64,000 nucleotides of DNA, from positions 930,001 to 994,000 of the forward strand of contig NZ_CP113930.1 of NCBI RefSeq assembly GCF_029392095.1, read 5' to 3'. Shown one piece after another: positions 1 to 9,664 of this stretch; the first letter of the stretch is position 1; every line of letters starts with the position of its first letter. The notes under the pieces were generated by a model, which was not told where the DNA came from, searched no databases, and saw nothing but the letters and a program-made list of their open reading frames with translations. The DNA is from Lactobacillus sp. ESL0700. Its GTDB lineage: Bacteria; Bacillota; Bacilli; Lactobacillales; Lactobacillaceae. The translations under genes were made by a program, and so were the position numbers.

Positions 1-179
1 TCTTTATTTCTGCTGGTCGTGATAATCGTTTTGGCCACCCACATCCAGAAACACTAGCGACACTAGAGGCGCAACATATACCGTGGGCTTCAACCCAAGA
101 CTGTGGTATGATTACATGGACTTATGGCAAATTAATCAAGCCCAAATTAACACGTTTTATCCCGGTGAATAACAAATGA
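1..179 (+). CDS. comEC: ComEC/Rec2 DNA uptake protein, C-terminal fragment
   Basis: This is the 3' end of a gene that starts outside the window, read from base 3 to a TGA at 177-179. The visible 58 residues include SAGRDNRFGHPH and end in RFIPVNNK, which fits the metallo-beta-lactamase-like C-terminal domain of ComEC, the membrane channel for single-stranded DNA uptake. The stop overlaps the next start as ATGA, and comEC followed by holA is the usual Firmicutes order. The assignment rests on a short tail plus context, so it is probable rather than certain. Confidence 0.8.
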   Translation, partial: FISAGRDNRFGHPHPETLATLEAQHIPWASTQDCGMITWTYGKLIKPKLTRFIPVNNK

Positions 180-1162
180 CATTACTTTCCTTATTTAAAA
201 ATTCCAATAATAGTAATCCCCAAACATTAATTTTGGGTGAAGATAGCTTTTTAAATGATTATTTGGCTCGTTCTTATACGCACGAAGAGCGGTTTAATGA
301 TCTTGAACGAATCAGTATTGATTGTGAAAGCGATGGTCTTGATGAATTGATTGCGGACCTAACCGAATCAAGTTTATTTAGCCAACAAAAAATTATCACA
401 GTTAAAAATCCGTTTTTCTTAACAGCCAAAGTTCCTAAAAAAATGCAGAAGCAGTTAGAGCAGCTACAGGAAATTTTTGCTAACTTGCAGCAGCTTGATG
501 ACATTGTTGTCCTAGTGGCTTCTTATGAGAAAGTTGACCGCCGTAAAAAATTAACCAAAACGGTCTTGCAGCAGTTCAATGTTATTGAAACCAAAGTGAA
601 AACTTACGAAGTTGGTGCGATAACTAAGGCGTTGATTACTGCAGAAGGTTATCAAATTTCGCGCACGGGATTGCAATTATTGCTGCAGCGCAGTGACCAG
701 GTGCTTGATACCATTTTAGGTAATTATAATAAGCTGAAGATGATTGCTGTTGATGGCAAAATTACTGAACAAGCAATTGAACAAAACGTTGACTTGTCAC
801 TTGCCCAAAATGTTTTTGCTATTTTAGAAGCCGCGCTAAAGCACAACTATCAAGAGGCGATTAGTCGACTGGACAACCAATTGCGTGAAGGTAGCAACCC
901 AATTCAGTTGTTAGCTGTTTTTGAAAATCAGTTGGAATTAATTTTGGCAGCGAAAATTTTACAAAAGCGGGGGAGAAATGAGTCGCAGATTGTTAAGGAA
1001 CTAGGTGTTCATCCTTACCGGGTAAAATTGGCGCTGAGTAATCGGTTAGCGCTTAAAAAATTAATGAACTTACTCGAAGAGGCAATTAAGTTAGACTTTA
1101 ATTATAAAAACGGCCAGTATCGTGAAGATAATTTTCTAAAATTATTTATTTTGAATGTATAA
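176..1162 (+). CDS. holA: DNA polymerase III subunit delta
   Basis: The 328-residue product fits HolA (YqeN), the clamp-loader subunit that opens the beta sliding clamp. The N-terminal part carries the expected ATPase-like fold without a good Walker A, including LILGEDSFLNDYLARS near residue 18. The C-terminal collar has the typical IQLLAVFENQLELIL and LLEEAIKLDFNYKNG segments. The start overlaps the comEC stop by four bases (ATGA), suggesting translational coupling. It lies convergent to rpsT with a shared terminator, the standard yqeN-rpsT arrangement. Length is normal for the family. Confidence 0.93.
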   Translation: MTLLSLFKNSNNSNPQTLILGEDSFLNDYLARSYTHEERFNDLERISIDCESDGLDELIADLTESSLFSQQKIITVKNPFFLTAKVPKKMQKQLEQLQEIFANLQQLDDIVVLVASYEKVDRRKKLTKTVLQQFNVIETKVKTYEVGAITKALITAEGYQISRTGLQLLLQRSDQVLDTILGNYNKLKMIAVDGKITEQAIEQNVDLSLAQNVFAILEAALKHNYQEAISRLDNQLREGSNPIQLLAVFENQLELILAAKILQKRGRNESQIVKELGVHPYRVKLALSNRLALKKLMNLLEEAIKLDFNYKNGQYREDNFLKLFILNV

Positions 1163-1200
1163 AAAAGACAAGAATCATTAAGATTCTTGCCTTTTTAATT
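1163..1200. terminator. Bidirectional terminator between holA and rpsT
   Basis: An 8-bp stem CAAGAATC/GATTCTTG (1169-1176 with 1182-1189) is flanked by A-rich sequence on the left and CTTTTT on the right, so it can end transcription from both convergent genes. Confidence 0.85.
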
Positions 1201-1225
1201 TGTTAGTCAATAAAAATTGGGCTAA

Positions 1226-1477
1226 CTACTTAGCCAATTTAGCCAAACGACTCTTATCACGGCTAGCCTTGTTCTTATGAATAAGACCCTTTGAAGCGGC
1301 CTTGTCCAAAGCACGAGCAGCAGCAATGTGTAATTCGGAGGCGTCTTCAGCACCGGCTGCTTGAGCAGTCTTGAACTTCTTAACAGCAGTTCTTAACTGG
1401 TTCATTTGAGCGGCGTTACGCTTTCTTGCAGCATCTTGAGTTTTAACACGTTTGATAGCTGATTTGATTTGTGGCAT
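1226..1477 (-). CDS. rpsT: 30S ribosomal protein S20
   Basis: The product is an 83-residue, Lys/Ala-rich protein beginning [14 protein letters not shown] and ending in the [14 protein letters not shown] type of tail of S20, which binds 16S rRNA in the small subunit. An in-frame ATG five codons upstream (1492) overlaps the ribosome binding site, so the start at 1477 is preferred: GGAGGTG lies six bases before it. A promoter is visible upstream on the same strand. It is transcribed toward holA and alone. Confidence 0.97.
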   Translation of the reverse strand: MPQIKSAIKRVKTQDAARKRNAAQMNQLRTAVKKFKTAQAAGAEDASELHIAAARALDKAASKGLIHKNKASRDKSRLAKLAK

Positions 1478-1514
1478 GAGATTCACCTCCATTGATCGTA
1501 ATTTTACTTAATTG

Positions 1515-1543
1515 ATTATACTGGAGAATAATCTAAGATGCAA
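1515..1543 (-). promoter_or_regulatory. rpsT promoter
   Basis: Read on the minus strand: -35 TTGCAT (1538-1543), 17-bp spacer, -10 TATAAT (1515-1520), about 40 bp before the rpsT start. Confidence 0.8.
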
Positions 1544-1555
1544 GATAATTTATAC

Positions 1556-1584
1556 TTGCTTTTTAAAAAAATAATCTGTATTAT
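1556..1584 (+). promoter_or_regulatory. rpsO promoter
   Basis: -35 TTGCTT (1556-1561), 17-bp spacer, -10 TATTAT (1579-1584). It is back to back with the rpsT promoter, the two -35 boxes being about 12 bp apart. Confidence 0.7.
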
Positions 1585-1589
1585 ACTAT

Positions 1590-1679
1590 TGTTGTGAACC
1601 GTTAACGCTGTTTGCACGCTCACACCTGACGGTTAACGTTGTTAACGGCAATTATTTTAGTGAAAGGTGAAAAAATATT
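1590..1679 (+). promoter_or_regulatory. Structured rpsO leader, possible S15 autoregulatory site
   Basis: The leader carries GTTAAC three times (1601-1606, 1632-1637, 1641-1646). CCGTTAAC at 1599-1606 can pair with GTTAACGG at 1641-1648, or the two 3' copies can pair with each other, giving alternative folds before the ribosome binding site GTGAAAGGTG. S15 represses its own mRNA through leader structures in several bacteria. That this leader does so is inference. Confidence 0.45.
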
Positions 1680-1949
1680 ATGGCAATTTCAAAAGCTGAA
1701 AAAGACGAAATCATTAAGAAGTATGCAACTCACGAAGGCGATACTGGCTCAACTGAGGTTCAAGTTGCTATCTTGACTACAGATATCAACAACTTGACTG
1801 AACACATGAAGAGTCACTCACATGATCACCATTCTTACGTTGGTTTACTGAAGAAGATTGGTCACCGTCGTAACTTACTTCGTTACTTACAAGATAACGA
1901 CATTAATCGTTACCGTGAATTAATCAAGAAGTTAGGTTTACGTCGTTAA
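1680..1949 (+). CDS. rpsO: 30S ribosomal protein S15
   Basis: The 89-residue product is the normal length for S15, a primary 16S rRNA binder in the central domain of the small subunit. Recognisable stretches are [18 protein letters not shown] near residue 16, [20 protein letters not shown] near residue 45, and [13 protein letters not shown] at the end. It has its own promoter, a long structured leader and a terminator, so it is a single-gene unit. Codon use is biased toward highly expressed choices. Confidence 0.98.
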   Translation: MAISKAEKDEIIKKYATHEGDTGSTEVQVAILTTDINNLTEHMKSHSHDHHSYVGLLKKIGHRRNLLRYLQDNDINRYRELIKKLGLRR

Positions 1950-1963
1950 TTGCAAATATGATA

Positions 1964-2000
1964 AAAAAGTCAGCTCGTTTAGAACTGGCTTTTTTATTTT
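1964..2000 (+). terminator. rpsO terminator
   Basis: Stem AGTCAG (1968-1973) with CTGGCT (1985-1990), one G-T wobble, followed by TTTTTATTTT. Confidence 0.8.
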
Positions 2001-2027
2001 TGTCATCAATACTTTTTATGCTAAAAT
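2000..2027 (+). promoter_or_regulatory. Promoter of the RNase J gene (extended -10)
   Basis: -35 TTGTCA (2000-2005), 16-bp spacer, TGC immediately before -10 TAAAAT (2022-2027). The -35 overlaps the end of the rpsO terminator. Confidence 0.65.
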
Positions 2028-2104
2028 TAACAAAGATACTTTTTACGTTGTGATCGCAATGATCCATAAAATAACAACTGAATAGCAATAGAAAAGGAAG
2101 TATA

Positions 2105-3874
2105 ATGGCTGATCAAGTTAAAATAATGATTTTGAGCGGCGTACGCGAACAAGGAAAAGACATGTTTGCCGTTCAAGTCAATGATGAAATTTTTGTCCTT
2201 GATGCAGGATTGAAGTATCCTGATAGTTCTTTGTTTGGAATCGATTTGGTTATTCCCGATCTTGATTTCTTTGAACAATATGGCGATCAAGTTGTCGGCA
2301 TCTTTTTGACACACGGACACGCTGACTCTATCGGTGCTTTACCATATATCTTGCGAGATTATGATATCCCGGTATTTGGGTCACAGTTAACAATTGAGCT
2401 AGCTAAAATCAAGGTTAAGCGGGTTAATAAGCGGTGTAAAAACAGCTTATTCCATACAATTGATGCGGAAACCGAAATTGACTTTAAGAACGCTAATATT
2501 TCGTTCTTCCATACAACGCACTCAATCCCGGATTCATTGGGAATTGATGTTCATACACCAGCTGGTGAAGTTGTTTACACGGGGGACTTTAAGTTTGATC
2601 CATCGGCAGCACCAAATTACCGCACTGATATGGATCGACTTGCTGAAATTTCACAAAAGGGAGTTTTAGCACTCTTAAGTGATTCTTCAAATGCAGAAGC
2701 ATCATTTCCAAATAATTCTGAGCAGAGTATTGGTGACTATGTAACCAATGTTTTTCGTAATACCGAAGGGCGCATTATTGTTGCTGCTAAGGCATCGAAT
2801 ATTATTAGAATGCAGGAAGTATTTAATGCCGCTCAGCAAACGGGCAGACGCGTTTTATTAACAGGTCGTGATGTCGCTAAAATTACGCGGACAGCAATGG
2901 AATTAGGCTACTTAAAGGTACCTAAAGGCTTATTAATGCGAGTTAAGGACCTTAAGACAACGCCCGAAAACAAGACGGTAATTTTAGAAACCGGACAGAC
3001 TGGCGAACCACTTAATTCTTTACAAAAAATGGCACAAAACCGTCATAGCATGATTACCATTCATAAGGGCGATTTAGTCTTTATTTCGACAACACCGTCG
3101 CATTCAGTAGAAACGCGGCTTGCCCAAACAAGTGATATGGTTTACCGTGCTGGTGGTACTGTCATTCAATTAGGGCACGCTAAACATACTAGTGGCCATG
3201 CGACTGGACGTGATTTGCAGCTGATGATTGACACATTAAAGCCGCAATTCTTGATTCCTGTTATTGGCGAATACCGTTTGCTTGAAGTGCATAAGGATTT
3301 AGCAACCAAGACTGGCATGAAACCAGAAAATATTTTTGTTACCAAAAATGGTGACTGCTTGAATTATGACTTTAAACAAAAGAAGTTGTACTTAACAGAT
3401 CCAGTACCTGGTGAGGATACGATGATTGACGGTTCAGGTATTGGGGATGTCGGCAATATTGTTCTCCGTGACCGCGAAGTATTGTCTGATGATGGCATTT
3501 TTATTGCTGTCGTAACAATTGATCGTCGCAAGAAGAAGATTATTGCAGAGCCGCAAGTCACTAGCCGCGGGTTTGTTTACATTAAGGCCAACCATAAGCT
3601 GATGCATGATAGTATTGAGTTAATCAAGGAAACCATCAACAATAATTTTGCCCATAAAAAATTTGATTGGACAGAAATTAAACAAGATGTGCGTAATGAT
3701 CTTGAGAAGTTTTTGTACAAGCAGACTAATCGTCGGCCTGTAGTCTTGCCAGTTGTGATGGAAGTCAATCAAAATCGCCACCGTGCAATGCAAAAGCGTA
3801 ACAGTAAAAATGATGCAGAGCCGCAAATGTCACCTAAGCAAAAGTCCAACCAAAAACCTGAACAGAAGGACTAA
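2105..3874 (+). CDS. rnjB: Ribonuclease J2-like protein (metallo-beta-lactamase/beta-CASP)
   Basis: The 589-residue product has the layout of RNase J, which processes and degrades mRNA: beta-lactamase core, beta-CASP insert, the HSIPDSLGI and TGDFKFD segments, then HTSGHATGRDL and a C-terminal domain ending in a charged tail. Key metal ligands differ from the canonical enzyme: HGHxDH reads HGHADS (residues 70-75) and the expected PVHGE reads PVIGE. These changes are typical of the J2 paralogue, which in streptococci is weakly active and partners J1. The start follows AAAGGA at good spacing. A canonical rnjA should lie elsewhere. Confidence 0.9.
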   Translation: MADQVKIMILSGVREQGKDMFAVQVNDEIFVLDAGLKYPDSSLFGIDLVIPDLDFFEQYGDQVVGIFLTHGHADSIGALPYILRDYDIPVFGSQLTIELAKIKVKRVNKRCKNSLFHTIDAETEIDFKNANISFFHTTHSIPDSLGIDVHTPAGEVVYTGDFKFDPSAAPNYRTDMDRLAEISQKGVLALLSDSSNAEASFPNNSEQSIGDYVTNVFRNTEGRIIVAAKASNIIRMQEVFNAAQQTGRRVLLTGRDVAKITRTAMELGYLKVPKGLLMRVKDLKTTPENKTVILETGQTGEPLNSLQKMAQNRHSMITIHKGDLVFISTTPSHSVETRLAQTSDMVYRAGGTVIQLGHAKHTSGHATGRDLQLMIDTLKPQFLIPVIGEYRLLEVHKDLATKTGMKPENIFVTKNGDCLNYDFKQKKLYLTDPVPGEDTMIDGSGIGDVGNIVLRDREVLSDDGIFIAVVTIDRRKKKIIAEPQVTSRGFVYIKANHKLMHDSIELIKETINNNFAHKKFDWTEIKQDVRNDLEKFLYKQTNRRPVVLPVVMEVNQNRHRAMQKRNSKNDAEPQMSPKQKSNQKPEQKD

Positions 3875-3876
3875 AC

Positions 3877-4710
3877 ATGACTTCATTGAGTCAACAAAAT
3901 TTACTTAATTTAGCTCAAAAAAGCGAAGCAAATGGTGATTTTGAACAAGCTATTCAATATTTAGAAGAGGCTTTGCGCAGCGGCCGCACGGCTGAATTAG
4001 TGATTAGACTCTGCGACTTATACTTAAAGAATGGGCAAGAATATGCTGCATTTGCATTGATCAAAGAAGAGCCAGATCTCTTTTCGGAGCAGGACATTTT
4101 TGCTGAATACAGTAAAATTTTGCAGGCCAATCATTTCTTGATTGAAGCACTTGAAGTACAAAATTTAAGTAAAAAAAGTGTGCAGATCGCGGTTTCACCG
4201 ATTCCTTTAGCCAAGCAGCAGGAAGTTATGCGGCAGTTTAGGCAGAAAAATCACGTGACGCAATTTGATTATGAGCAGTTATTTAAGTTAGATTTATCTA
4301 ATTTTGTTAATTTTGCTCAAAGTCTTTTGCTGGATCCAAGCTTAAATTTTGCCGTGCGAATTGCTTTGTGCGAAGATTTAGTTCGTCTTGGCGTTAAAGA
4401 TAAAATACGCGTTTTGGTGTTAGGCCAAAGTGAAGATTTTATCCCTCAAGATACTGAATTATTGGAAAAAGGCACGGTTTACCGTGAAATTATTTCGGCG
4501 ATTGGATCGCGATATTATCACCGTCCAAGTCAATTACCGACAGTTTTAGGTGAAGTAAACTTGATTTTAGGCAGTCTTTATCCTAAACTAGCTAAGTACG
4601 TTGATGAGCCGGACAGTTTTGCCAGTGACCTTGCTTCGTATATTGAAAAACACGATGGACGAGGTCACCACAAGCTGTTTGAGCAAATTTATGCTAATTT
4701 ACCTAAATAA
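3877..4710 (+). CDS. TPR-like protein of unknown function
   Basis: The 277-residue product starts two bases after the RNase J stop, with GAAGGA of the upstream gene's tail as its ribosome binding site, so the two are co-transcribed. Residues 5-70 form helical pairs of tetratricopeptide type (LAQKSEANGDFEQAIQYLEE, then LVIRLCDLYLKNGQEYAA). No signal peptide, membrane segment or catalytic motif is seen. It is probably a cytosolic scaffold. The link with RNase J is positional only. Confidence 0.75.
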   Translation: MTSLSQQNLLNLAQKSEANGDFEQAIQYLEEALRSGRTAELVIRLCDLYLKNGQEYAAFALIKEEPDLFSEQDIFAEYSKILQANHFLIEALEVQNLSKKSVQIAVSPIPLAKQQEVMRQFRQKNHVTQFDYEQLFKLDLSNFVNFAQSLLLDPSLNFAVRIALCEDLVRLGVKDKIRVLVLGQSEDFIPQDTELLEKGTVYREIISAIGSRYYHRPSQLPTVLGEVNLILGSLYPKLAKYVDEPDSFASDLASYIEKHDGRGHHKLFEQIYANLPK

Positions 4711-4726
4711 TTTTGAACAAAAAGAC

Positions 4727-4754
4727 TTTACTTTTTGGAAGTATTTAGTATAAT
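4727..4754 (+). promoter_or_regulatory. tuf promoter
   Basis: -10 TATAAT (4749-4754) with a weaker TTTACT (4727-4732) 16 bp upstream. Confidence 0.6.
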
Positions 4755-4761
4755 AGCAAAG

Positions 4762-4895
4762 GACGTTTTCATTAGGCATGGCTCTATGCATTAAAATACT
4801 AGGCATTTGCCAATGAAAGTAGTACAATATTCAACAGAGAATTATCCGTTACTTACTCAACGGACTTCTTGCAAAATTACAGGAGGGTCATTTTA
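4762..4895 (+). promoter_or_regulatory. Structured tuf leader
   Basis: About 135 bases separate the predicted start of transcription from the tuf ATG. TTTTCATT-A-GGCA (4766-4778) pairs with TGCCAATGAAAG (4808-4819): 12 pairs, one bulge, one wobble. A second hairpin TCCGTT/AACGGA lies at 4845-4864. Neither is followed by a T tract, so they look like stability or translation elements rather than terminators. Confidence 0.5.
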
Positions 4896-6086
4896 ATGGC
4901 AGAAAAAGAACATTACGTTAGAACGAAGCCACACGTAAACATTGGTACTATCGGTCACGTTGACCATGGTAAGACCACTTTAACTGCGGCTATTACTAAA
5001 GTTTTATCAGAAAAAGGCTTAGCAAAGGCTGAAGATTATTCAGAAATCGATGCTGCGCCAGAAGAAAAGGAACGTGGTATTACCATCAATACCGCCCACG
5101 TAGAGTACGAAACTGAAAATCGTCACTACGCTCACATGGACGCTCCAGGCCACGCCGACTACATCAAGAACATGATTACCGGTGCCGCACAAATGGATGG
5201 TGCTATCTTAGTTGTTGCCGCAACTGATGGTCCTATGCCACAAACTCGTGAACACATCTTGCTTGCTCGTCAAGTTGGTGTTAACTACATCGTTGTCTTC
5301 TTAAACAAGACTGACTTAGTTGACGATCCAGAATTGATCGACTTAGTTGAAATGGAAGTTCGTGACTTGTTAACTGAATACGATTACCCAGGTGATGATA
5401 TTCCAGTTATCCGTGGTTCAGCTTTGAAAGCTTTACAAGGTGACAAGGAACAACAAGACGTTATCATGAAGTTAATGGACACTGTTGACGAATACATTCC
5501 AACTCCAGAACGTCAAACTGACAAGCCATTCTTGATGCCAGTTGAAGATGTCTTCACTATTACTGGTCGTGGTACTGTTGCTTCAGGTCGTATTGACCGT
5601 GGTACTGTTAAGATCGGTGACGAAGTAGAAATCGTTGGTTTGGTACCAGAAGTTCTTAAATCAGTTGTTACTGGTTTGGAAATGTTCCACAAGACTTTGG
5701 ACTTAGGTGAAGCCGGCGATAACGTTGGTGTATTGCTTCGTGGTATTGACCGTGACCAAGTTGTTCGTGGACAAGTTTTGGCCGCACCTGGCTCAATTCA
5801 AACCCATAAAGAATTTAAGGGTCAAGTTTATGTTTTGAAGAAGGAAGAAGGAGGACGTCATACTCCATTCTTCTCAGACTACCGTCCACAATTCTATTTC
5901 CACACCACTGATATTACTGGTGAAATCGAATTGCCAGAAGGTACTGAAATGGTTATGCCTGGTGATAACACAGAATTTACTGTTAACTTAATTAAGCCAG
6001 CTGCCGTTGAAAAGGGTACTAAGTTCACTATCCGTGAAGGTGGTCGTACTGTTGGTGCTGGTCAGGTTACTGAAATTCTTGACTAG
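4896..6086 (+). CDS. tuf: Elongation factor Tu
   Basis: The 396-residue GTPase delivers aminoacyl-tRNA to the ribosome. It has the P-loop GHVDHGKT near residue 20, the switch region ERGITIN, DAPGH, LNKTD as guanine specificity motif, and domains 2 and 3 to the end. An ATG nine codons upstream in frame is rejected: AGGAGGG lies about eight bases before the ATG at 4896, and the protein then begins [13 protein letters not shown] as in relatives. Codon use is strongly biased. It stands alone with its own promoter and a strong terminator. Confidence 0.99.
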   Translation: MAEKEHYVRTKPHVNIGTIGHVDHGKTTLTAAITKVLSEKGLAKAEDYSEIDAAPEEKERGITINTAHVEYETENRHYAHMDAPGHADYIKNMITGAAQMDGAILVVAATDGPMPQTREHILLARQVGVNYIVVFLNKTDLVDDPELIDLVEMEVRDLLTEYDYPGDDIPVIRGSALKALQGDKEQQDVIMKLMDTVDEYIPTPERQTDKPFLMPVEDVFTITGRGTVASGRIDRGTVKIGDEVEIVGLVPEVLKSVVTGLEMFHKTLDLGEAGDNVGVLLRGIDRDQVVRGQVLAAPGSIQTHKEFKGQVYVLKKEEGGRHTPFFSDYRPQFYFHTTDITGEIELPEGTEMVMPGDNTEFTVNLIKPAAVEKGTKFTIREGGRTVGAGQVTEILD

Positions 6087-6102
6087 TTTCTAAAGAGACA
6101 GT

Positions 6103-6143
6103 TAAAAAAGATGTACTTCTTCATAGAAGTACATCTTTTTTTG
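6103..6143 (+). terminator. tuf terminator
   Basis: Perfect 12-bp stem AGATGTACTTCT/AGAAGTACATCT (6109-6120 with 6125-6136), TCAT loop, followed by a run of T. Confidence 0.95.
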
Positions 6144-6150
6144 CCTAAAT

Positions 6151-6179
6151 TTGTTTTTTGCGCGCGTTTAATGTAAGAT
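6151..6179 (+). promoter_or_regulatory. tig promoter
   Basis: -35 TTGTTT (6151-6156), 17-bp spacer, -10 TAAGAT (6174-6179). Confidence 0.55.
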
Positions 6180-6234
6180 AACTTAGTACGCAACAAAGCG
6201 ATCGATCGAACTTGACATTGGAGGTATTTAATTA

Positions 6235-7566
6235 ATGTCTGTAAAATGGAATAAGACCGGTAAGACTGCCGGAGAACTTACTTTTGATATTTCTCAAGCT
6301 GAGGTTAAGCGCGGCTTGGATCAAGCCTTTAAGAGAGTAAAGAATAGTTTACGTGTGCCTGGCTTTAGAAAAGGTCACGTTTCTCGTGTTATTTTTGACC
6401 AATATTACGGTGAAGAAGCTTTATACGAGAATGCTTTAAACATTGTTTTGCCTGACGCATACTCAGCTGCTATTAAAGAAGCTGGCATTGCTGCTGTAGG
6501 TCAACCACAAATCCAACCTGTAGCAATGGATGCTGATAAGGACTGGACAATGAAGGCTATTGTTTCAGTTGAACCTGAAGTTGAATTAGGCGACTACAAG
6601 GGTATTGAAGTTCCTAAGCAAAACACACGTGTTTATGCAAAGGATATTGATGCTGAACTTGAAAAAGACCGTGAAAAGAATGCTGAACTTGTTCTTAAGA
6701 AGGGTGCTTCTGAAAAGGGCGATACTGTAACCATTGATTACAAGGGTACTATTGACGGTACTGCCTTTGATGGTGGTTCTGCTGACGATTACTCACTTGA
6801 ACTTGGTTCAAACACATTTATCCCAGGCTTTGAAGATCAACTTATTGGTCATGAAGCTGGCGACGATGTTGATGTAGTAGTTACATTCCCAGAAAATTAC
6901 GGTGCTAAAGATTTAGCTGGTAAAGAAGCTCACTTTGCAACTAAGATTCATGAAATCAAGTCAAAGCAAATGCCTAAGTTAGACGACGAATTTGCTAAGG
7001 ACGTTGATGATTCAGTTGAAACTCTTGATGAATTAAAAGATAAAATCAAGAAGAACTTGAAGGAACAAAAAGAAGCTGCTGCTAAAGATGCTATTGAACA
7101 GGCAGCTATTGAAGGTGCTGTAGCTAATGCTACAATTGATGAAATTCCTGATGCAATGCTTCAAGAAGACATTAACACTCAAATGAACCAATACTTGGGC
7201 AACATGCAACGCCAAGGTATTAGTCCTCAAACTTACTACAAGTTAACTAATACAACTGAAGATCAATTGCGTGCTCAGTTTAGCAAGGATGCTGCAGAAA
7301 GAGTTAAGACTAACTTAGTTCTTGAAGCAATTGTTAAGGCAGAAGACCTTAAGGCTTCAAAAGAAGAAATTGACAAGGAAGTCAAGGATCTTGCTAGTGA
7401 ATACAATATGGATGAGAAGACTGTCCGTAGTACTTTGACAGATGAAATGCTTTCTCACGATATTAATGTTCGCAAAGCCATCGACCTTGTTGCTGACAAC
7501 GCTAAGCAAGTTGCTAAGTCTAAGATTAAAGACGAAAAAGAAGACGACAAGTCTGATAAAAAATAG
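6235..7566 (+). CDS. tig: Trigger factor
   Basis: The 443-residue chaperone binds at the ribosome exit tunnel and folds nascent chains. The N-terminal domain has the ribosome-docking loop [11 protein letters not shown] near residue 40 (usual signature GFRKG). A FKBP-type prolyl isomerase domain spans about residues 160-245 ([28 protein letters not shown]). The helical C-terminal substrate-binding arms follow and end in a lysine-rich tail. TTGGAGG precedes the start. It is a single-gene unit upstream of clpX, a common order in Gram-positives. Confidence 0.98.
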   Translation: MSVKWNKTGKTAGELTFDISQAEVKRGLDQAFKRVKNSLRVPGFRKGHVSRVIFDQYYGEEALYENALNIVLPDAYSAAIKEAGIAAVGQPQIQPVAMDADKDWTMKAIVSVEPEVELGDYKGIEVPKQNTRVYAKDIDAELEKDREKNAELVLKKGASEKGDTVTIDYKGTIDGTAFDGGSADDYSLELGSNTFIPGFEDQLIGHEAGDDVDVVVTFPENYGAKDLAGKEAHFATKIHEIKSKQMPKLDDEFAKDVDDSVETLDELKDKIKKNLKEQKEAAAKDAIEQAAIEGAVANATIDEIPDAMLQEDINTQMNQYLGNMQRQGISPQTYYKLTNTTEDQLRAQFSKDAAERVKTNLVLEAIVKAEDLKASKEEIDKEVKDLASEYNMDEKTVRSTLTDEMLSHDINVRKAIDLVADNAKQVAKSKIKDEKEDDKSDKK

Positions 7567-7579
7567 AATTTAAATTCTA

Positions 7580-7619
7580 ATAAAAAAGGTGGTTTGAGTT
7601 AAACCGCCTTTTTTATTTT
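7580..7619 (+). terminator. tig terminator
   Basis: Stem AAGGTGGTTT (7586-7595) with AAACCGCCTT (7601-7610), one wobble, followed by TTTTTATTTT. Confidence 0.92.
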
Positions 7620-7692
7620 CTACAAGCAAATAAGTCTGGTACTTTTTTAAATTTATGATACGCTTATTCTTGTAGATTACAGGAGGAATAGT

Positions 7693-8958
7693 ATGGCAAC
7701 ACAGTTTACTGATCAGGAAGAAATTAAATGCTCTTTTTGTGGTAAAACACAAGATCAAGTTAAAAAGATGATTGCTGGTAACGGCGTATATATCTGTAAT
7801 GAGTGTGTTGATTTATCTAAAAAAATCATTGATGAAGAACTGAAGTCTGACTCACTTAAAAAGGCTCATGACTTGCCAAAACCAATGGAAATCAAGGAGC
7901 AACTTGATCAATATGTGATCGGGCAGGAACGGGCTAAGAAAGTCCTGTCAGTGTCTGTTTACAACCATTACAAACGAATCAGTCAAATGGATATTGATTC
8001 GTCCACAGAACTGCAAAAGTCAAATATTGCCTTAATTGGGCCGACTGGTTCAGGTAAGACCTATTTGGCACAGACCTTGGCACGCATTCTGGACGTGCCG
8101 TTTGCAATTGCTGACGCAACTACTCTGACTGAAGCAGGGTATGTTGGTGAAGATGTCGAGAATATTTTGCTCAAGCTCTTGCAAAATGCTGATTATGATA
8201 TTGATCGAGCAGAACGGGGCATTATTTATATTGACGAAATCGATAAAATTTCTAAAAAAGCAGAAAATGTTTCAATTACCCGTGATGTTTCCGGTGAAGG
8301 GGTACAGCAATCATTGCTGAAGATCTTAGAGGGCACCATTGCTTCTGTCCCACCACAAGGCGGTCGTAAGCACCCACAACAGGAAATGATTCAAATTGAT
8401 ACAACTAACATTTTGTTTATTGTTGGCGGTGCTTTTGACGGTATCGAACAGATTGTTAAAAATCGTCTGGGTAAAAAGGTTATCGGCTTTAGTGCTGAAA
8501 ATAACCTTAACCAAGCTCGAGACGATGCTTGGACGCAACATTTAACAACTGGCGATTTAGTTAAGTTTGGTTTGATTCCAGAATTTATAGGTCGAATTCC
8601 AATTATTGCAACCCTTGATAAGCTTAATAATTCTGACCTTGTTCGCATTTTGACGGAACCTAAGAACGCGCTAGTTAAGCAATATACTAAATTGTTGGCA
8701 CTTGACCAAGTAAAATTGAAGTTCACTGATGGTGCTTTAGAAGCAATTGCTGACTTAGCAATTGAACGTAACATGGGTGCCCGTGGCTTACGAACCATTA
8801 TTGAAAATGCAATGATGGGCATTATGTACCAAACGCCAAGTGAGACGGATATTGAAGAAGTAGACGTTACTAAGGACGTTATTTTGCATAATGCTGAGCC
8901 TAAGGTAATTCGGCATGAATCAGACGACGAAATGAAGGCAACCGCGAATGATCATTAG
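7693..8958 (+). CDS. clpX: ATP-dependent Clp protease ATP-binding subunit ClpX
   Basis: The 421-residue AAA+ unfoldase feeds substrates to ClpP. The N-terminal zinc-binding domain has C13, C16, C35 and C38. Walker A GPTGSGKT is at 116-123, Walker B with DEID at 181-184, and the VIGF loop that docks on ClpP lies in the second third ([11 protein letters not shown]). The ARGLR sensor-2 segment is near the end. Ribosome binding site is AGGAGG. Its 3' end overlaps ysxC by 11 bases, so the pair is an operon. Confidence 0.98.
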   Translation: MATQFTDQEEIKCSFCGKTQDQVKKMIAGNGVYICNECVDLSKKIIDEELKSDSLKKAHDLPKPMEIKEQLDQYVIGQERAKKVLSVSVYNHYKRISQMDIDSSTELQKSNIALIGPTGSGKTYLAQTLARILDVPFAIADATTLTEAGYVGEDVENILLKLLQNADYDIDRAERGIIYIDEIDKISKKAENVSITRDVSGEGVQQSLLKILEGTIASVPPQGGRKHPQQEMIQIDTTNILFIVGGAFDGIEQIVKNRLGKKVIGFSAENNLNQARDDAWTQHLTTGDLVKFGLIPEFIGRIPIIATLDKLNNSDLVRILTEPKNALVKQYTKLLALDQVKLKFTDGALEAIADLAIERNMGARGLRTIIENAMMGIMYQTPSETDIEEVDVTKDVILHNAEPKVIRHESDDEMKATANDH

Positions 8959-9535
8959 AAGTAGTGACTATGCAATCAGTGCCGTTCGTGAAGATCAATA
9001 TCCCAAAAATGATTTGCCTGAAATTGCACTTGCAGGGCGGTCTAACGTTGGTAAGTCAAGCCTGATTAATTCCTTTTTAAACCGGAAAAACCTCGCTAGA
9101 ACTTCAGCACAACCGGGTAAAACGCAGACTTTGAACTTTTATATTGTCAATGAGGACTTTTACCTAGTCGATGTTCCTGGTTATGGCTATGCCAAGGTTT
9201 CCAAATCGCAACGAGCTAAATTTGGTGAAATGATTCAGGATTATCTCGAAACGCGGGAGAACTTAAGGGGATTAATCATTTTAGTTGATTCGCGCCACGA
9301 GCCAACTAAGGATGATATTGCTATGTATAATTATGCTCAATACTTGAATTTACCGATTTTGGTGGTTTGCACAAAAATTGATAAGGTCAAAAAAAATCAG
9401 GTTAACAAGGTATTGGCTAACCTGAAGAAGACGCTGGATTTGTCTTATGATAACGTTACTGTTCTAACATACAGTTCGGTTAAAAAATTCCATATTCAAG
9501 AATTAGGCAATTGGATTGAACAGCGTTTACAATAA
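8948..9535 (+). CDS. ysxC: Ribosome biogenesis GTPase YsxC/EngB
   Basis: The 195-residue GTPase is needed for 50S subunit assembly. Motifs are G1 GRSNVGKS (30-37), the conserved [12 protein letters not shown] switch, G3 DVPGYGYAK and G4 TKIDK. Overlap with clpX by 11 bases indicates translational coupling, and clpX-ysxC is a widely conserved pair. A strong terminator follows directly. Confidence 0.97.
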   Translation: MIIRSSDYAISAVREDQYPKNDLPEIALAGRSNVGKSSLINSFLNRKNLARTSAQPGKTQTLNFYIVNEDFYLVDVPGYGYAKVSKSQRAKFGEMIQDYLETRENLRGLIILVDSRHEPTKDDIAMYNYAQYLNLPILVVCTKIDKVKKNQVNKVLANLKKTLDLSYDNVTVLTYSSVKKFHIQELGNWIEQRLQ

Positions 9536-9549
9536 AGTGGCAAATGTTT

Positions 9550-9595
9550 TAAAGTGGATAAAAGTACGGTGATGCTTTTATCTACTTTTTTATTT
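9550..9595 (+). terminator. ysxC terminator
   Basis: 13-bp stem AAGTGGATAAAAG/CTTTTATCTACTT (9552-9564 with 9575-9587), one wobble, then TTTTTATTTT. Confidence 0.9.
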
Positions 9596-9600
9596 TGATG

Positions 9601-9652
9601 TAAAAAAATATCCTGTTAAAAGCACTACAAGCGGGTGCAATAACAGGATAAA
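9601..9652 (-). terminator. Terminator of the 40-codon minus-strand gene
   Basis: TATCCTGTTA (9609-9618) pairs perfectly with TAACAGGATA (9641-9650), with an inner GCAC/GTGC pair. Read on the minus strand it is followed by TTTTTTTA. Confidence 0.8.
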
Positions 9653-9664
9653 ATTCAATTTAAT

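Noticed and set aside
8391..8822. Long minus-strand frame inside clpX
   Set aside because: Codon-structure shadow of clpX with no ribosome binding site or domain; same for other frames inside recognised genes.
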